A stretch of DNA of 64,000 bases from UBA4782 sp034430215 (GCA_034430215.1 DAOUFE010000045.1:1-64000), one strand, 5' to 3'. Shown: positions 41,935 through 51,225, numbered from the stretch's first letter. The notes: generated from the letters alone by a model not told the origin. Numbers and translations: made by a program.

Positions 41935-42609
41935 ATGAAAGTTTCATTTTGGGATATTTTGGCAATCTTAGGTGTTTTGGTTTTGATCGTTTTTGTGGCG
42001 GGATTGGCAATGATCTTTGTCAATCCTTACAGCGCGATCAATCCATTTCCTCCCGCTACCCTTCCGGCAAGAGTTGTTATTCCTTCCGCAACTGCCACTT
42101 TACCGAAATTACCTGCAACCTGGACTCCTGCAGTAAGCACTACCGTTGAGATTCCTGTGGTCATTTCGGAAACGCTTCCTCCATTGGAAACTGCAGAAGT
42201 ACTGCCATCATTAACCCCGATGAATACTTTTACTCCTACGCCTACTGAAACCCCTTTGTCTACTGCAACTTTTACACCCGCACCAAACCAGGCGTTATGG
42301 ATCGCCAATACCCCTGCGGATTATACTGTTTTATCTCCTGGTCAGGAGTTTGATATGATCTGGAAGATCCAAAATACAGGCGTTCTGACCTGGACCACCC
42401 GATACAGCTATAAATATATTTCCGGTGAGCCCATCCATGAAAAATCAGAATATAGTATTAAAAAGAGTATTGCTCCAGGCAGCGTGGCTGAATTAATGGT
42501 TGATATGAGAGCTCCCACTACTCCCGGTTCATATCGCACCGTATGGGGACTATACGATGATGCAGGGAAACAGTTCTATACATTCAATTTCGCTTTTTCA
42601 GTAAAATAA
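41935..42609 (+). CDS. Membrane-anchored NBR1 Ig-like domain protein
   Basis: The 224-residue protein has an N-terminal membrane helix without a lipobox Cys (about 5-27, ILAILGVLVLIVFVAGLAMI), a Thr/Pro-rich linker (about 40-110) and a C-terminal Ig-like domain (about 118-224) of the type found next to BRCA1 (NBR1), with PGQEFDMIWKIQNTGVLTW. Two adjacent ATGs occur (41932, 41935); the second is better spaced from GAGGAGGT. The same domain is in the lipoprotein at 48476. It is outward-facing; the ligand is unknown. Confidence 0.82.
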   Translation: MKVSFWDILAILGVLVLIVFVAGLAMIFVNPYSAINPFPPATLPARVVIPSATATLPKLPATWTPAVSTTVEIPVVISETLPPLETAEVLPSLTPMNTFTPTPTETPLSTATFTPAPNQALWIANTPADYTVLSPGQEFDMIWKIQNTGVLTWTTRYSYKYISGEPIHEKSEYSIKKSIAPGSVAELMVDMRAPTTPGSYRTVWGLYDDAGKQFYTFNFAFSVK

Positions 42610-42630
42610 ATTTTCCCAGAAGGCTCTTGC

Positions 42631-42669
42631 AAGCATCTCGAAGGATTTCTTCGGGATGCTTTTCTTTTC
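42631..42669 (+). terminator. Intrinsic terminator before gatC
   Basis: AAGCATCTCGAAG and CTTCGGGATGCTT (one G-T pair) close GATTT, followed by a T-rich tract. Confidence 0.85.
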
Positions 42670-42683
42670 TCTGATGTCCTTTC

Positions 42684-42711
42684 TTGACAGAAAGGTATTC
42701 TCGGATATACT
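42684..42711 (+). promoter_or_regulatory. gatCAB promoter
   Basis: TTGACA (42684-42689), 16 nt, TATACT (42706-42711); the leader to the gatC ATG is about 35 nt. Confidence 0.8.
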
Positions 42712-42751
42712 GACAACATATTTTCTTGAAAATCAGGATATCGGAGATACC

Positions 42752-43069
42752 ATGAATCAGATTGATCCCGAAACTTTTGCTCATCTGGTGGATCTGGCAG
42801 CTCTGGAAATGGATGCATCTGAAGCAGATTACCTGCGTAAAGAATTGAATCACCAGTTGCAAACCATCGATGAGTTGGCAGCCATTCCGTTAGATGAGGA
42901 TGTAGAAATTGCCGCCCACGGTGTACCTTATCCAGAAGAGCGCAGCGCGCCACCAAGAGCAGATGAAATTAAAACCTACCCAGACCCTGCAGGCATTATT
43001 CATCTTGCCCCTGAAAGTGACGAGGGGTACGCTGTTGTGCCAGATATTCCCCACACTACGCTGGAATGA
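42752..43069 (+). CDS. gatC: Asp/Glu-tRNA amidotransferase subunit C
   Basis: The 105-residue GatC wraps GatA and GatB together. It begins with the typical three-helix segment (FAHLVDLAALEMDASEADYL, about 8-27) and ELNHQLQTIDELAAI, then an extended C-terminal arm with RADEI and the late APESDEGYAVVP. The start at 42752 is chosen from CGGAGAT and family length; an in-frame ATG at 42656 lies in the terminator. It is 3 nt from gatA. Confidence 0.93.
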   Translation: MNQIDPETFAHLVDLAALEMDASEADYLRKELNHQLQTIDELAAIPLDEDVEIAAHGVPYPEERSAPPRADEIKTYPDPAGIIHLAPESDEGYAVVPDIPHTTLE

Positions 43070-43072
43070 TCT

Positions 43073-44653
43073 ATGGAACTGACAGAATATTCTGCTTACG
43101 AGTTAAATAAATTACTGCGCAGTGGACAGATAAGCGCGGTGGAAATTGTTAAAGCCTTTCTTGACCGAATTAAAAAGGTTGATGGTCAGCCTGGCGAATT
43201 GGATCACGGCGAGCTCACACCCGAAGATGAATCTCACATTCATTCATTTATCACGCTAACCCCCGAGCGTGCACTACAGCAAGCGGAGCAGGTGGATGAA
43301 AAAATTCACGCTGGTGAAAACCCTGGCGCATTGGCTGGTGTGCCCTTTACTGTAAAAGATATCTTTTGTGTTGAGGGATTACCAGCCACCGCTGCATCCC
43401 GAATTCTGGCGAATTTTGTAGCGCCTTATACTGCTACCCCTGTCAACCGCATGGAAGCAGCCGGTGGGATCATGCTTGGCAAGGTCAACCTGGATGAATT
43501 TACCTATGGTTCGTCCAATGAGTCTTCTGCTTTCCAACCACATCCGCGCAATCCCTGGAATACAGCATGTGTTCCGGGTGGTTCTTCGGGAGGCAGCTCC
43601 ACTTCGGTAGCAGCGTATGAAGCCTGTCTCTCTCTGGGGACCGATACCGCGGGTTCGATTCGCCAGCCTGCGGCATTTTGTGGTGTGGTGGGGATGAAAC
43701 CAACCTATGGCAGGGTATCGCGCTATGGATTGATCGCGTTTGGTTCCTCCCTGGATTGCCCCGGTCCGGTAGCCCGTGATGTAAGGGATGCCGCCATGAT
43801 GTTGAACGTAATTGCCGGGGCTGATATACATGATGGTACCGCCGCGATCGTACCTGTGCCAGATTACCTGTCAGGTCTGGAGGATGGCGTAAAGGGGATG
43901 CGCATAGGATTATCTTCAGATTACTTTCGCATTTCATACCCTGATGCTGCAACGGGCGAATATATTGATCAACCTGTACCCGGCGCGTTCGAAAAAGCTG
44001 TACGCGAAGCTGCACAAATACTGGCAGACATGGGCGCTGAGATCATCGAGGATGTTCCTATGCCAAATACGCGCTATGGCATTCCAACCTATTTTGTGAT
44101 CAGCCGTGTCGAAGCTGCCTCCAATCTGCACCGCTATGATGGTGTCAAATATGGCTATCGCACAGGTAAACCGGTGACTGATCTGAATGATCTTTATAAA
44201 AAGAGCCGGGCTGAAGGATTTGGACTGCAACCTAAACTGCGCATCCTGATGGGAATGTATGTCAGTGCTGCTCAATACAGCGCCCAGTATTACCAGCGAG
44301 CTTTACGAGTTCGCACTCTTATTCGACGAGATTTTGAACAGGTGTTTGACTCTCAGGGTAAGTACCGCCTGGATGCGTTGTTGACCCCAACCACACCCAC
44401 CACTGCATTTCCAATCGGTGAGGTGTATGGCGATTCGGTGCTGATGCAATATGCTGATCAATTGACCGTACCCGCCAATCATGCTGGTATCCCGGGAATT
44501 TCCATCCCGGCAGGGTTTGCGACAGATGGGTTGCCAATGGGTATTCAACTATTGGGACCTGATTTCAGCGAAGATCGCCTGCTGCGGATTGGCAGAAGTT
44601 ATGAGATGGCAACTGCTGATGCTGATTGGCGAAAAGCTCGACCGAAGTTCTAA
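43073..44653 (+). CDS. gatA: Asp/Glu-tRNA amidotransferase subunit A
   Basis: A 526-residue amidase-signature enzyme that releases ammonia from glutamine for tRNA amidation. The Ser-cisSer-Lys triad is Lys95 (GVPFTVKDIF), Ser171 (VPGGSSGGSSTSVA) and Ser195 (GTDTAGSIRQPA). It is slightly longer than the usual 485 residues, owing to an insertion near residues 36-55 (DGQPGELDHGELTPEDESH) and a longer central loop. Gln-tRNA and/or Asn-tRNA are therefore made by the indirect route. It lies between gatC and gatB in a single operon. Confidence 0.96.
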   Translation: MELTEYSAYELNKLLRSGQISAVEIVKAFLDRIKKVDGQPGELDHGELTPEDESHIHSFITLTPERALQQAEQVDEKIHAGENPGALAGVPFTVKDIFCVEGLPATAASRILANFVAPYTATPVNRMEAAGGIMLGKVNLDEFTYGSSNESSAFQPHPRNPWNTACVPGGSSGGSSTSVAAYEACLSLGTDTAGSIRQPAAFCGVVGMKPTYGRVSRYGLIAFGSSLDCPGPVARDVRDAAMMLNVIAGADIHDGTAAIVPVPDYLSGLEDGVKGMRIGLSSDYFRISYPDAATGEYIDQPVPGAFEKAVREAAQILADMGAEIIEDVPMPNTRYGIPTYFVISRVEAASNLHRYDGVKYGYRTGKPVTDLNDLYKKSRAEGFGLQPKLRILMGMYVSAAQYSAQYYQRALRVRTLIRRDFEQVFDSQGKYRLDALLTPTTPTTAFPIGEVYGDSVLMQYADQLTVPANHAGIPGISIPAGFATDGLPMGIQLLGPDFSEDRLLRIGRSYEMATADADWRKARPKF

Positions 44654-44668
44654 AACCAGGAGTAATCT

Positions 44669-46117
44669 ATGCCTGAATACGAAGCTGTTATTGGACTTGA
44701 AACACATATTCAATTGAACACAAAAACCAAGATCTTTTGTGCCTGTAAGGCAGACTCATGGTTTGATCCACCTAACACCAACATTTGCCCGGTTTGTACG
44801 GGGCTACCGGGTGTTTTGCCTGTTCTCAATCAAGGGGTTGTCGAGAAAGCAGTATTGTTGGCAACTGCCATGCATTCCGATGTGCAGGAAATTTCTTTTT
44901 TTGATCGTAAAAATTATTTCTACCCTGACCTTCCCAAGGGGTATCAGATCACACAGTATGATCATCCCATCGGATTGGGAGGGTGGATGGATGTTCCTAT
45001 TCCTGCAACTCCAGATCGTCCCGCGTATACCTGCCGTGTAGTGATCACGAAAATGCACATGGAAGAGGATGCCGGAAAAACGAAAAATGCAGGACGCAGA
45101 CGTTTGATCGATTTCAATCGCTGCGGGGTTCCTTTGATCGAAATGGTGACCGAACCAGTTCTGCGAACCGCGGAAGAAGCAGCCCAATATCTTATCCGGC
45201 TGCGACAATTGTTACGTTGGTTAGGAATTTCTGAGGCGGATATGGAAAAGGGGCATCTTCGCTGTGACTCAAATGTATCCATCCGTCCAAAAGGGGCTAC
45301 CTATCTCAACCCAAAGACAGAGATCAAGAACGTCAATTCGATCGATGCTGTACGTGATGCCATCAGTAAAGAAATCGAGCGCCAGATCCGAGAGGTGGAA
45401 GCTGGAAACAAGATCAAAGCCTGGACGCTGGAATGGGATGAGGATGCTGGCGTACTGAAGAAAATGCGGTCCAAAGAGACAGAAGCCGATTATCGCTACT
45501 TTAAAGAACCCGATTTGCTGCCTGTTCATCTGGATGAAGCATGGAAAAAGGAGATCCTCAAAGGATTTCCGGAGCTGCCCCTGGTACGGCGTGAGAGGTT
45601 CATGTCGCAGTATCAACTTCCTGAATACGATTCAGAAATCTTAACCAGTGAGCGTGCCCTTTCAGATTATTTTGAGGCAACTGTTCAGGCGTATGGCGGA
45701 GATCCCAAAAAGGTCTCCAATTGGATGATGAATGAAATTCTGCGTATGTTGAATGACCGCAATCTGACAGCTGACCAGTTGAAACTCACTCCCCAATACC
45801 TGGCAGAAATTTTAAAGCTGTTGGATGCCAATACCATAAACAATTCCACTGGTAAGGGGTTAATCATCAAAGTGGAAGAAAGCGGGAAAGCACCATCTGC
45901 AATTGTGGAAAGCGAAGGTCTGGCGCAAGTAAGCGATGATTCTGCCATCCGTGTGGTATGCCAGAAGATTATAGATGCCAACCCAAATGAGGTGGCTTCT
46001 TTTAAAGGTGGCAAGGTAAGTTTGATCGGTTGGTTCGTTGGACAGGTGATGAGAGAAATGCGCGGAAAAGCCGACCCGCAAGCAGCCAGAAGGATCATGG
46101 AGGAGCTGCTGGGATAA
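44669..46117 (+). CDS. gatB: Asp/Glu-tRNA amidotransferase subunit B
   Basis: The 482-residue GatB activates and amidates mischarged tRNA. Landmarks are YEAVIGLETHIQLNTKTKIFC at the start, Zn-binding CACKADSWFDPPNTNICPVC (about 23-42), DFNRCGVPLIEMVTEP, and the C-terminal YqeY-like tail (about 410-482, GKVSLIGWFVGQVMREM). The ATG follows CCAGGAG. It closes the gatCAB operon and is followed by a strong terminator. Confidence 0.96.
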   Translation: MPEYEAVIGLETHIQLNTKTKIFCACKADSWFDPPNTNICPVCTGLPGVLPVLNQGVVEKAVLLATAMHSDVQEISFFDRKNYFYPDLPKGYQITQYDHPIGLGGWMDVPIPATPDRPAYTCRVVITKMHMEEDAGKTKNAGRRRLIDFNRCGVPLIEMVTEPVLRTAEEAAQYLIRLRQLLRWLGISEADMEKGHLRCDSNVSIRPKGATYLNPKTEIKNVNSIDAVRDAISKEIERQIREVEAGNKIKAWTLEWDEDAGVLKKMRSKETEADYRYFKEPDLLPVHLDEAWKKEILKGFPELPLVRRERFMSQYQLPEYDSEILTSERALSDYFEATVQAYGGDPKKVSNWMMNEILRMLNDRNLTADQLKLTPQYLAEILKLLDANTINNSTGKGLIIKVEESGKAPSAIVESEGLAQVSDDSAIRVVCQKIIDANPNEVASFKGGKVSLIGWFVGQVMREMRGKADPQAARRIMEELLG

Positions 46118-46140
46118 AAGTATAGGCATTTAGATACTGA

Positions 46141-46174
46141 AGCCGGTTATCATTTTTATGATAACCGGCTTTTT
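46141..46174 (+). terminator. Intrinsic terminator after gatB
   Basis: A perfect 13-bp stem AGCCGGTTATCAT/ATGATAACCGGCT with a TTTT loop, followed by TTTT. Confidence 0.9.
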
Positions 46175-46200
46175 GATAGCCAAATAACCTTCTTAAAAGT

Positions 46201-46240
46201 AATACGAAGCATGATTAGTATTGTTACGTTTCGTATTTTT
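46201..46240. repeat. Inverted repeat AATACGAA/TTCGTATT
   Basis: The 8-bp arms (46201-46208, 46230-46237) are separated by 21 nt; T's follow on the plus strand. It lies between the ends of gatB and thrB and may add to termination. Confidence 0.4.
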
Positions 46241-46271
46241 GCATCTTAAATATCAATGTGCTAAAGATGAT

Positions 46272-47186
46272 TTACTGATTAGAAGTTGAAACTACTGCTG
46301 GCACATTCGCTGTCCAACCGGTTAAAGCTATACTTTTTAACCCTTCTTTTTTAAAGGCATTTTGCATAGCTTCTGCTACTTTTTCCTGGTTATCGGGTGT
46401 GAAAGCCAGGAGAGAAGGTCCTGCACCAGAGAGCATTACTGCGGCGGCTCCCGCTTCTTTACCTGCGAGCATGGCTTTTTCTGCTCCAGGGATAAGAGGA
46501 AGCCTGTAAGGCTGGTGAAGTCTGTCATTGGTTACTATTCCCAACAGGTCAAGGTCACCTGTCCGCAGCGCTTCAATAGTCAAGGCAGTACCGCTTAAGT
46601 TGGCAATTGCATCTTTATAATTTACCTGTCCTGGTAATGCAGCACGGGCAGCTTTGGTAGATAGTGTGAATTCCGGGCGGACGATAACCACCGGTAATCT
46701 GGAGATCTCTACCTTTCGAAAAACTACTTTTCCTTCTTGAATGGTCAAAATGATCAATCCGCCTGCCAATGCTGCGGTGGTGTTGTCTGCATGCCCTTCA
46801 AGTTGATATGCCATTTGTAGCAATTCATCCTGGCTGGCATTACCTTTCAGGAGAGAATCGGCTGCCAGCAATCCTGTCACAATGGCGGCTGCGCTGGAAC
46901 CCATGCCACATCCGATAGGAATACCATTGTGCGAGTGAATGGATAAACCGGTTGGCATTACCAGGCTTTTGTGCTTTACATAATGCTGAAAAGCCACTGC
47001 GATCAGGTTACGCTTATCGCGCGGAATCTCGTTTTCTCCCCATCCGGTTGGGATCACCGAGATATCTTTCCCAGCAAGTTCGAAAGTAGTCTCCATCCAA
47101 ACCGATCCGAGATCGAGGGTGATAGCCAGGCAGTCAAAACCTGGCCCGAGGTTTGCGGTTGTCGGTGCAACCCGAACAGCGATCAT
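46272..47186 (-). CDS. thrB: Homoserine kinase
   Basis: A 304-residue GHMP kinase that phosphorylates homoserine for threonine synthesis. It shows the N-terminal VRVAPTTANLGPGFDCLAIT, the ATP loop IPIGCGMGSSAAAIV (89-103) and the late LSGAGPSLLAFT. The length is typical. It overlaps thrC by 4 nt, so phospho-homoserine made here feeds the coupled upstream gene product. No thrA/hom gene is in the window. Confidence 0.95.
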   Translation of the reverse strand: MIAVRVAPTTANLGPGFDCLAITLDLGSVWMETTFELAGKDISVIPTGWGENEIPRDKRNLIAVAFQHYVKHKSLVMPTGLSIHSHNGIPIGCGMGSSAAAIVTGLLAADSLLKGNASQDELLQMAYQLEGHADNTTAALAGGLIILTIQEGKVVFRKVEISRLPVVIVRPEFTLSTKAARAALPGQVNYKDAIANLSGTALTIEALRTGDLDLLGIVTNDRLHQPYRLPLIPGAEKAMLAGKEAGAAAVMLSGAGPSLLAFTPDNQEKVAEAMQNAFKKEGLKSIALTGWTANVPAVVSTSNQ

Positions 47187-48244
47187 TCCATTCCTTCCAC
47201 GATTGTTTTTTCAATCACCTTGTAATCAAAAGGTAACAGTTGGGGTGCTTTCATGCTCTTTGCGATGATATCGGGATCTTTCATGCCGTGACCGGTGCAG
47301 ATTGCAACAACTTTTTTTCCGTGTACATCCATTTCATGATTATCCAGCCGGTGTTTTAAACCTGCCAACCCTGCAGCGGAAGCAGGTTCTACCCACACTC
47401 CACTGGCTGCCAGCATACGCTGCATAGCCAGAATTTCATCATCACTTACTGCGATGATCTTTCCACCCGACTCCTCTGCAGCTGCCAGAGCTTCTTCTCC
47501 GCGGGCAGGTTTCCCAATACGGATGGCAGTGGCAATCGTTTCCGGTTTCTCCACCGGGTGACCGAGTACCAGGGGAGCAGACCCTGCTGCTTGCACGCCC
47601 AGTATCTGTGGCAGCCCGGTCTGATGAAGTTTGTGAAACTGCCTGAAACCCATCCAATAAGAAGTGATGTTCCCTGCATTGCCCACGGGTAGGCACAACC
47701 AATCGGGAGCCTTACCCAGTACATCGCAAATTTCAAAGGCAGCGGTTTTTTGTCCTTCAAGGCGATATGGGTTGAGAGAATTGACCAATGCTATGGGGTG
47801 ATGCTTGCTTATCTCTACCACAACCGTTAATGCATCATCAAAAGAACCTTCGATCTGGATGACATCAGCACCATAGGCAACAGCACCGGCAAGTTTTCCG
47901 GTAGCCACCTTCCCTTTTGGGATAATCACAATGCACCGCAACCCCGCCCGGGATGCATACGCTGCAGCAGACGCGGCTGTATTTCCGGTGGAGGCACAAA
48001 TAACAACTTTTGCTCCTCTTCCAACCGCCTCGCCTATAGCAATCGTCATGCCTCTATCTTTGAACGATCCAGTCGGATTCATCCCTTCAAATTTGACCCA
48101 AAGTTCGAATCCTCCACCCAACGCTTCTGCCAGTTTTGGAACAGGAATGAGAGGGGTGTTTCCTTCCAGAAGCGTGATTTGCTGAGTGTGTGTTGGAATA
48201 TCCATCAAAGAGTGAAATCGATCAAATACGCCGTTATAAGTCAT
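47183..48244 (-). CDS. thrC: Threonine synthase
   Basis: A 353-residue PLP enzyme converting O-phosphohomoserine to threonine. The PLP Lys is Lys62 (NPTGSFKDRGM), followed by the substrate loop CASTGNTAASAAAYA and the phosphate-binding VGNAGNITSYW. It is of the short (Thermus/Bacillus-like) type. A minus-strand TGT-TATAAT (48275-48283) gives a leader of about 25-30 nt. It is the first gene of thrC-thrB. Confidence 0.95.
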   Translation of the reverse strand: MTYNGVFDRFHSLMDIPTHTQQITLLEGNTPLIPVPKLAEALGGGFELWVKFEGMNPTGSFKDRGMTIAIGEAVGRGAKVVICASTGNTAASAAAYASRAGLRCIVIIPKGKVATGKLAGAVAYGADVIQIEGSFDDALTVVVEISKHHPIALVNSLNPYRLEGQKTAAFEICDVLGKAPDWLCLPVGNAGNITSYWMGFRQFHKLHQTGLPQILGVQAAGSAPLVLGHPVEKPETIATAIRIGKPARGEEALAAAEESGGKIIAVSDDEILAMQRMLAASGVWVEPASAAGLAGLKHRLDNHEMDVHGKKVVAICTGHGMKDPDIIAKSMKAPQLLPFDYKVIEKTIVEGME

Positions 48245-48274
48245 GGTAAATCGCTTTCAATATTTTTGTGCATC

Positions 48275-48283
48275 ATTATAACA
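48275..48283 (-). promoter_or_regulatory. Extended -10 of thrCB
   Basis: Minus strand TGT-TATAAT, about 30 nt before the thrC ATG. The 231-nt gap to the divergent lipoprotein gene otherwise holds that gene's promoter and a GATAT-CA-ATATC palindrome. Confidence 0.6.
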
Positions 48284-48393
48284 GAGCCGGTTCAAACGAA
48301 AACTTAATTTCTTTCCTGAAGACATTACTACTTTGTAACGAACAGGATATCAATATCTTGCATTGGTAAAGAAGTATATTCTTTCAAGCATGA

Positions 48394-48420
48394 TTGAATC
48401 TGGAATGAGAACTGTATAAT
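48394..48420 (+). promoter_or_regulatory. Promoter of lipoprotein gene 48476
   Basis: TTGAAT (48394-48399), 15 nt, TATAAT (48415-48420). Confidence 0.5.
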
Positions 48421-48475
48421 AAATTTATCGGGGAACTATTCTGACATTGAAATCGTCATTGAAAAGAGGTCTTCT

Positions 48476-49675
48476 ATGAAAGTACGTTATTCTTTGTGTT
48501 CGCTTTTTATTATTGTGACCCTTCTTCTTAGTGCCTGTGTGCGTGAAGTGCAAAAAGGTACAAGTCAGGATCAAAGTGATATTGCAACATCCGTGGCAGA
48601 GACGTTAGCTGTAGCTGATACACAAACCGCTCTGAGTACTGTGGTTGCAGAATTGACACAAATCGCGCAGTATACAGCCACACCTATACCACCCACAATG
48701 ACTCCCACGTTCACCCCAACATTTACTGTGACTTCTACGAACACTCTCATTCCGACCGCAACACCTGTTCCACCAACAGCAACCGCTACCACGCCTCCAC
48801 TTCCATGTGACAAAATTGAATTCGTCTCGGATGTGACAATTCCAGATGGCACAACCTTATCTCCAAATAAGTCGTTTTCCAAGACGTGGCGTCTGAAGAA
48901 TGGAGGAAGTTGCACCTGGACTACCGGTTATTCTCTGGTTTTTGTTGGCGGCAACTCATTGGGTGCGCCAGCAATTTCCAATCTGGCTACGAATGTTAAT
49001 CCCGGAGAAATGATTGATGTGACCATTAACATGGTTGCACCTTCTACTGCAGGAACATACACCGGATATTGGCAACTGCGAAATGCCAGTGGTGGACTGT
49101 TTGGCTATGGTGTAAATTCAACCAGCGCATTTTGGGTTACCATCCAGGTGGTGATCGCCACGGCAACCATCAACGCGTCTAATCCGTTAAATTTTGCTGT
49201 CAATTATTGTTCAGCTCAATGGAGCAGTTCAACAGGAAATTTGCCGTGCCCGGGTTCTGGTACTGATTTTACAAATGGTTCGGTGATCTATTCTACTTCT
49301 CCAAAACTTGAAGGAGGATATCAAGAGGATGAGCCATCCATTATTGCTATCCCAAGCGATGGGTCTGGCGGCATGATCACTGGCAAATACCCCGCTATCG
49401 AGATCAAGGCGGGCGACGATTTCGTTGCGATGGTCGGCTGCGTGGATTCGCGACCAAAGTGTGATGTCATGTTCCAGGTGAATTACAGCGCAGATGGCGG
49501 TGCGATTACGAATTTAGGAAGCTGGACAGAAACTTACGATGGAAATTATACCCATATCAATGTAAACCTTGATTTTCTCGCAGGAAAAAGTGTGGTTTTC
49601 TATCTTGTTGTGCAAAACAATGGCTCATCACTGGATGACCGGGTGTTTTGGACGGATCCTGCTATAGTGCGATAA
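48476..49675 (+). CDS. NBR1 Ig-like lipoprotein with C-terminal beta domain
   Basis: The 399-residue protein has a lipoprotein signal (cut before Cys21 in LLLSACVRE), a helical motif IATSVAETLA, a Thr/Pro-rich linker (about 60-105), an NBR1 Ig-like domain (about 108-225; LSPNKSFSKTWRLKNGGSCTW and STAGTYTGYWQLRN) and an extra beta-rich domain (about 235-399) that I do not recognise. It is exported and anchored. The Ig domain matches that of the 41935 protein, so the two probably arose by duplication with different anchors. Confidence 0.83.
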   Translation: MKVRYSLCSLFIIVTLLLSACVREVQKGTSQDQSDIATSVAETLAVADTQTALSTVVAELTQIAQYTATPIPPTMTPTFTPTFTVTSTNTLIPTATPVPPTATATTPPLPCDKIEFVSDVTIPDGTTLSPNKSFSKTWRLKNGGSCTWTTGYSLVFVGGNSLGAPAISNLATNVNPGEMIDVTINMVAPSTAGTYTGYWQLRNASGGLFGYGVNSTSAFWVTIQVVIATATINASNPLNFAVNYCSAQWSSSTGNLPCPGSGTDFTNGSVIYSTSPKLEGGYQEDEPSIIAIPSDGSGGMITGKYPAIEIKAGDDFVAMVGCVDSRPKCDVMFQVNYSADGGAITNLGSWTETYDGNYTHINVNLDFLAGKSVVFYLVVQNNGSSLDDRVFWTDPAIVR

Positions 49676-49709
49676 AACAAGAAAATGGGATAAAAATGGT
49701 GCAATACGA

Positions 49710-49738
49710 TTGAAATATGCTGTTTGAGTCGTTATACT
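49710..49738 (+). promoter_or_regulatory. Promoter of repeat-protein gene 49793
   Basis: TTGAAA (49710-49715), 17 nt, TATACT (49733-49738); the leader is about 48 nt. Confidence 0.65.
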
Positions 49739-49792
49739 GATAAGACAGGTACATTACCGTGCTCTTATGTTGTAGAAAGTCAGGAGGAACAT

Positions 49793-51163
49793 ATGAAATC
49801 AAACATCCTTAAACCTGTTTCACAATGGATTATTCGCTTAATGCTGGTCGTGGTAATTGCCATGCTGGCACTTTTCCCAGCAACCCAAACCAGCCAGGCG
49901 TATACTGTGCCAACGTTCTACGTTTCAGCAGTAGTGCCGGATACATCCATTACGATTGTTACCGCAAATTTCCCTGCCAATACCGATTTTACTGTGCGAA
50001 TGGGTGCCTATGGTACCCTGGGTGTTGGTGGAATTGAAGTAGCAACATTGAATTCTGGTGCAGGCGGATCATTTTCCGCTACACTGAATATCCCTGATGC
50101 CCTGAAAGGCAGCAAGCAAATTGCTGTTCGCCTGGAAAGCACGACTGGATACTACAGCTATAACTGGTTTTACAATGTAACAACGACTGGAACAGTCATC
50201 CCTGGGTATTCAGGTATTCCAACATTTAGCATTACTTCAGTAGTGGTTGATTCCAAAGTAACTGTCCAGACAAGCAATCTTCCTCCCAACCAGGATTTCA
50301 CGGTGCGCATGGGCGCGTATGGTACTTATGCCATCGGCGGGGTTGAGGTCGCTACATTCAACTCGGGTACAGGTGGAAGCCAATCGATCACCTTCGATAT
50401 TCCAGCCAGTTTGGCAGGTAGCGTACAAATAGCCATCCGCATGGATTGCACTGCTGGATATTATGCCTATAACTGGTTCTGGAATAACACAACAACCACA
50501 ACAACGACTACAACTACAACGACAGGATACAGTGGCTATCCAACTTTCTCCATCACGGATGTAGTGGCTGACTCTAAAGTGACTGTTGCCACCGCAAACC
50601 TCCCGAAGAATGAAAATTTTGTTGTTCGAATGGGTGCATATGGTACTTTTGCTATAGGCGGGGTCGAAGTAGCTACTTTCGACTCGGGTGATGGAGGTGC
50701 GAAATCGATCACTTTTGATATCCCAGCCAGCCTGGCAGGCAGTTATCGTATTGCCATCCGTATGGATAGTACCTCTGGCTCCGGGTTGTATGCATATAAC
50801 TGGTTCTACAACAACACAACGACGACAACCACTACTACTACAACGACTACGACAACCACTGGTTATTATGGATATCCCACCTTCAGCATTACGGCAGTTG
50901 TTAAAGATACTTCTGTCACAATTGCCGCTGCCAATCTCCCGCCTAGCCAGGATTTCTCAGTTCGAATGGGTGCATATGGGACCTATGCTATCGGTGGGAT
51001 TGAAGTCGCCACTTTCAATTCGGGCGCGGGAGGGTCGCAATCCTTCACATTCAGTATTCCAGCCGGTTTGGCGGGCAGCACACAAATTGCCATCCGTATG
51101 GATAGCACTTCAGGTTCCGGACTGTATGCCTATAACTGGTTCTGGAACAATACTACAAACTGA
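49793..51163 (+). CDS. Secreted protein with four repeats and poly-Thr linkers
   Basis: I do not recognise the domain. The 456-residue protein has a signal peptide (about 1-36, ending near SQA) and four tandem repeats of about 95 residues, each with PTF-I-VV-DS-VT, a DFTVRMGAYGT core, GGVEVATFNSG and ending YAYNWF. The first two are separated by a short TTTG linker, the later ones by 11-15 consecutive Thr. The Thr runs use ACA, ACG, ACT and ACC mixed. Such linkers are often O-glycosylated or act as rigid spacers; a surface-layer or adhesion role is inference. The start follows AGGAGG. No membrane anchor or sorting signal is seen at the C-terminus. Confidence 0.85.
   Translation: MKSNILKPVSQWIIRLMLVVVIAMLALFPATQTSQAYTVPTFYVSAVVPDTSITIVTANFPANTDFTVRMGAYGTLGVGGIEVATLNSGAGGSFSATLNIPDALKGSKQIAVRLESTTGYYSYNWFYNVTTTGTVIPGYSGIPTFSITSVVVDSKVTVQTSNLPPNQDFTVRMGAYGTYAIGGVEVATFNSGTGGSQSITFDIPASLAGSVQIAIRMDCTAGYYAYNWFWNNTTTTTTTTTTTTGYSGYPTFSITDVVADSKVTVATANLPKNENFVVRMGAYGTFAIGGVEVATFDSGDGGAKSITFDIPASLAGSYRIAIRMDSTSGSGLYAYNWFYNNTTTTTTTTTTTTTTTGYYGYPTFSITAVVKDTSVTIAAANLPPSQDFSVRMGAYGTYAIGGIEVATFNSGAGGSQSFTFSIPAGLAGSTQIAIRMDSTSGSGLYAYNWFWNNTTN
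49898..51150 (+). repeat. Four tandem repeat units in gene 49793
   Basis: Coding repeats at about 49898-50180, 50206-50485, 50530-50810 and 50863-51150. Units 2-4 are nearly the same at protein level (MGAYGT-AIGG-EVATF), while unit 1 has diverged. Confidence 0.85.
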
Positions 51164-51186
51164 ATTTTGTTATAGGATTAAATAAA

Positions 51187-51218
51187 AGAGCCATGGGATT
51201 TCAATTCTCATGGCTCTT
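51187..51218. terminator. Bidirectional terminator hairpin
   Basis: AAGAGCCATG and CATGGCTCTT (10 bp), 12-nt loop, between convergent genes ending at 51163 and 51226. Confidence 0.75.
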
Positions 51219-51225
51219 AATATTT

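Noticed and set aside
50485..50865. Poly-Thr coding runs as DNA microsatellites
   Set aside because: Thr codons are mixed (ACA, ACG, ACT, ACC), so it is a protein-level linker rather than a slippage tract.
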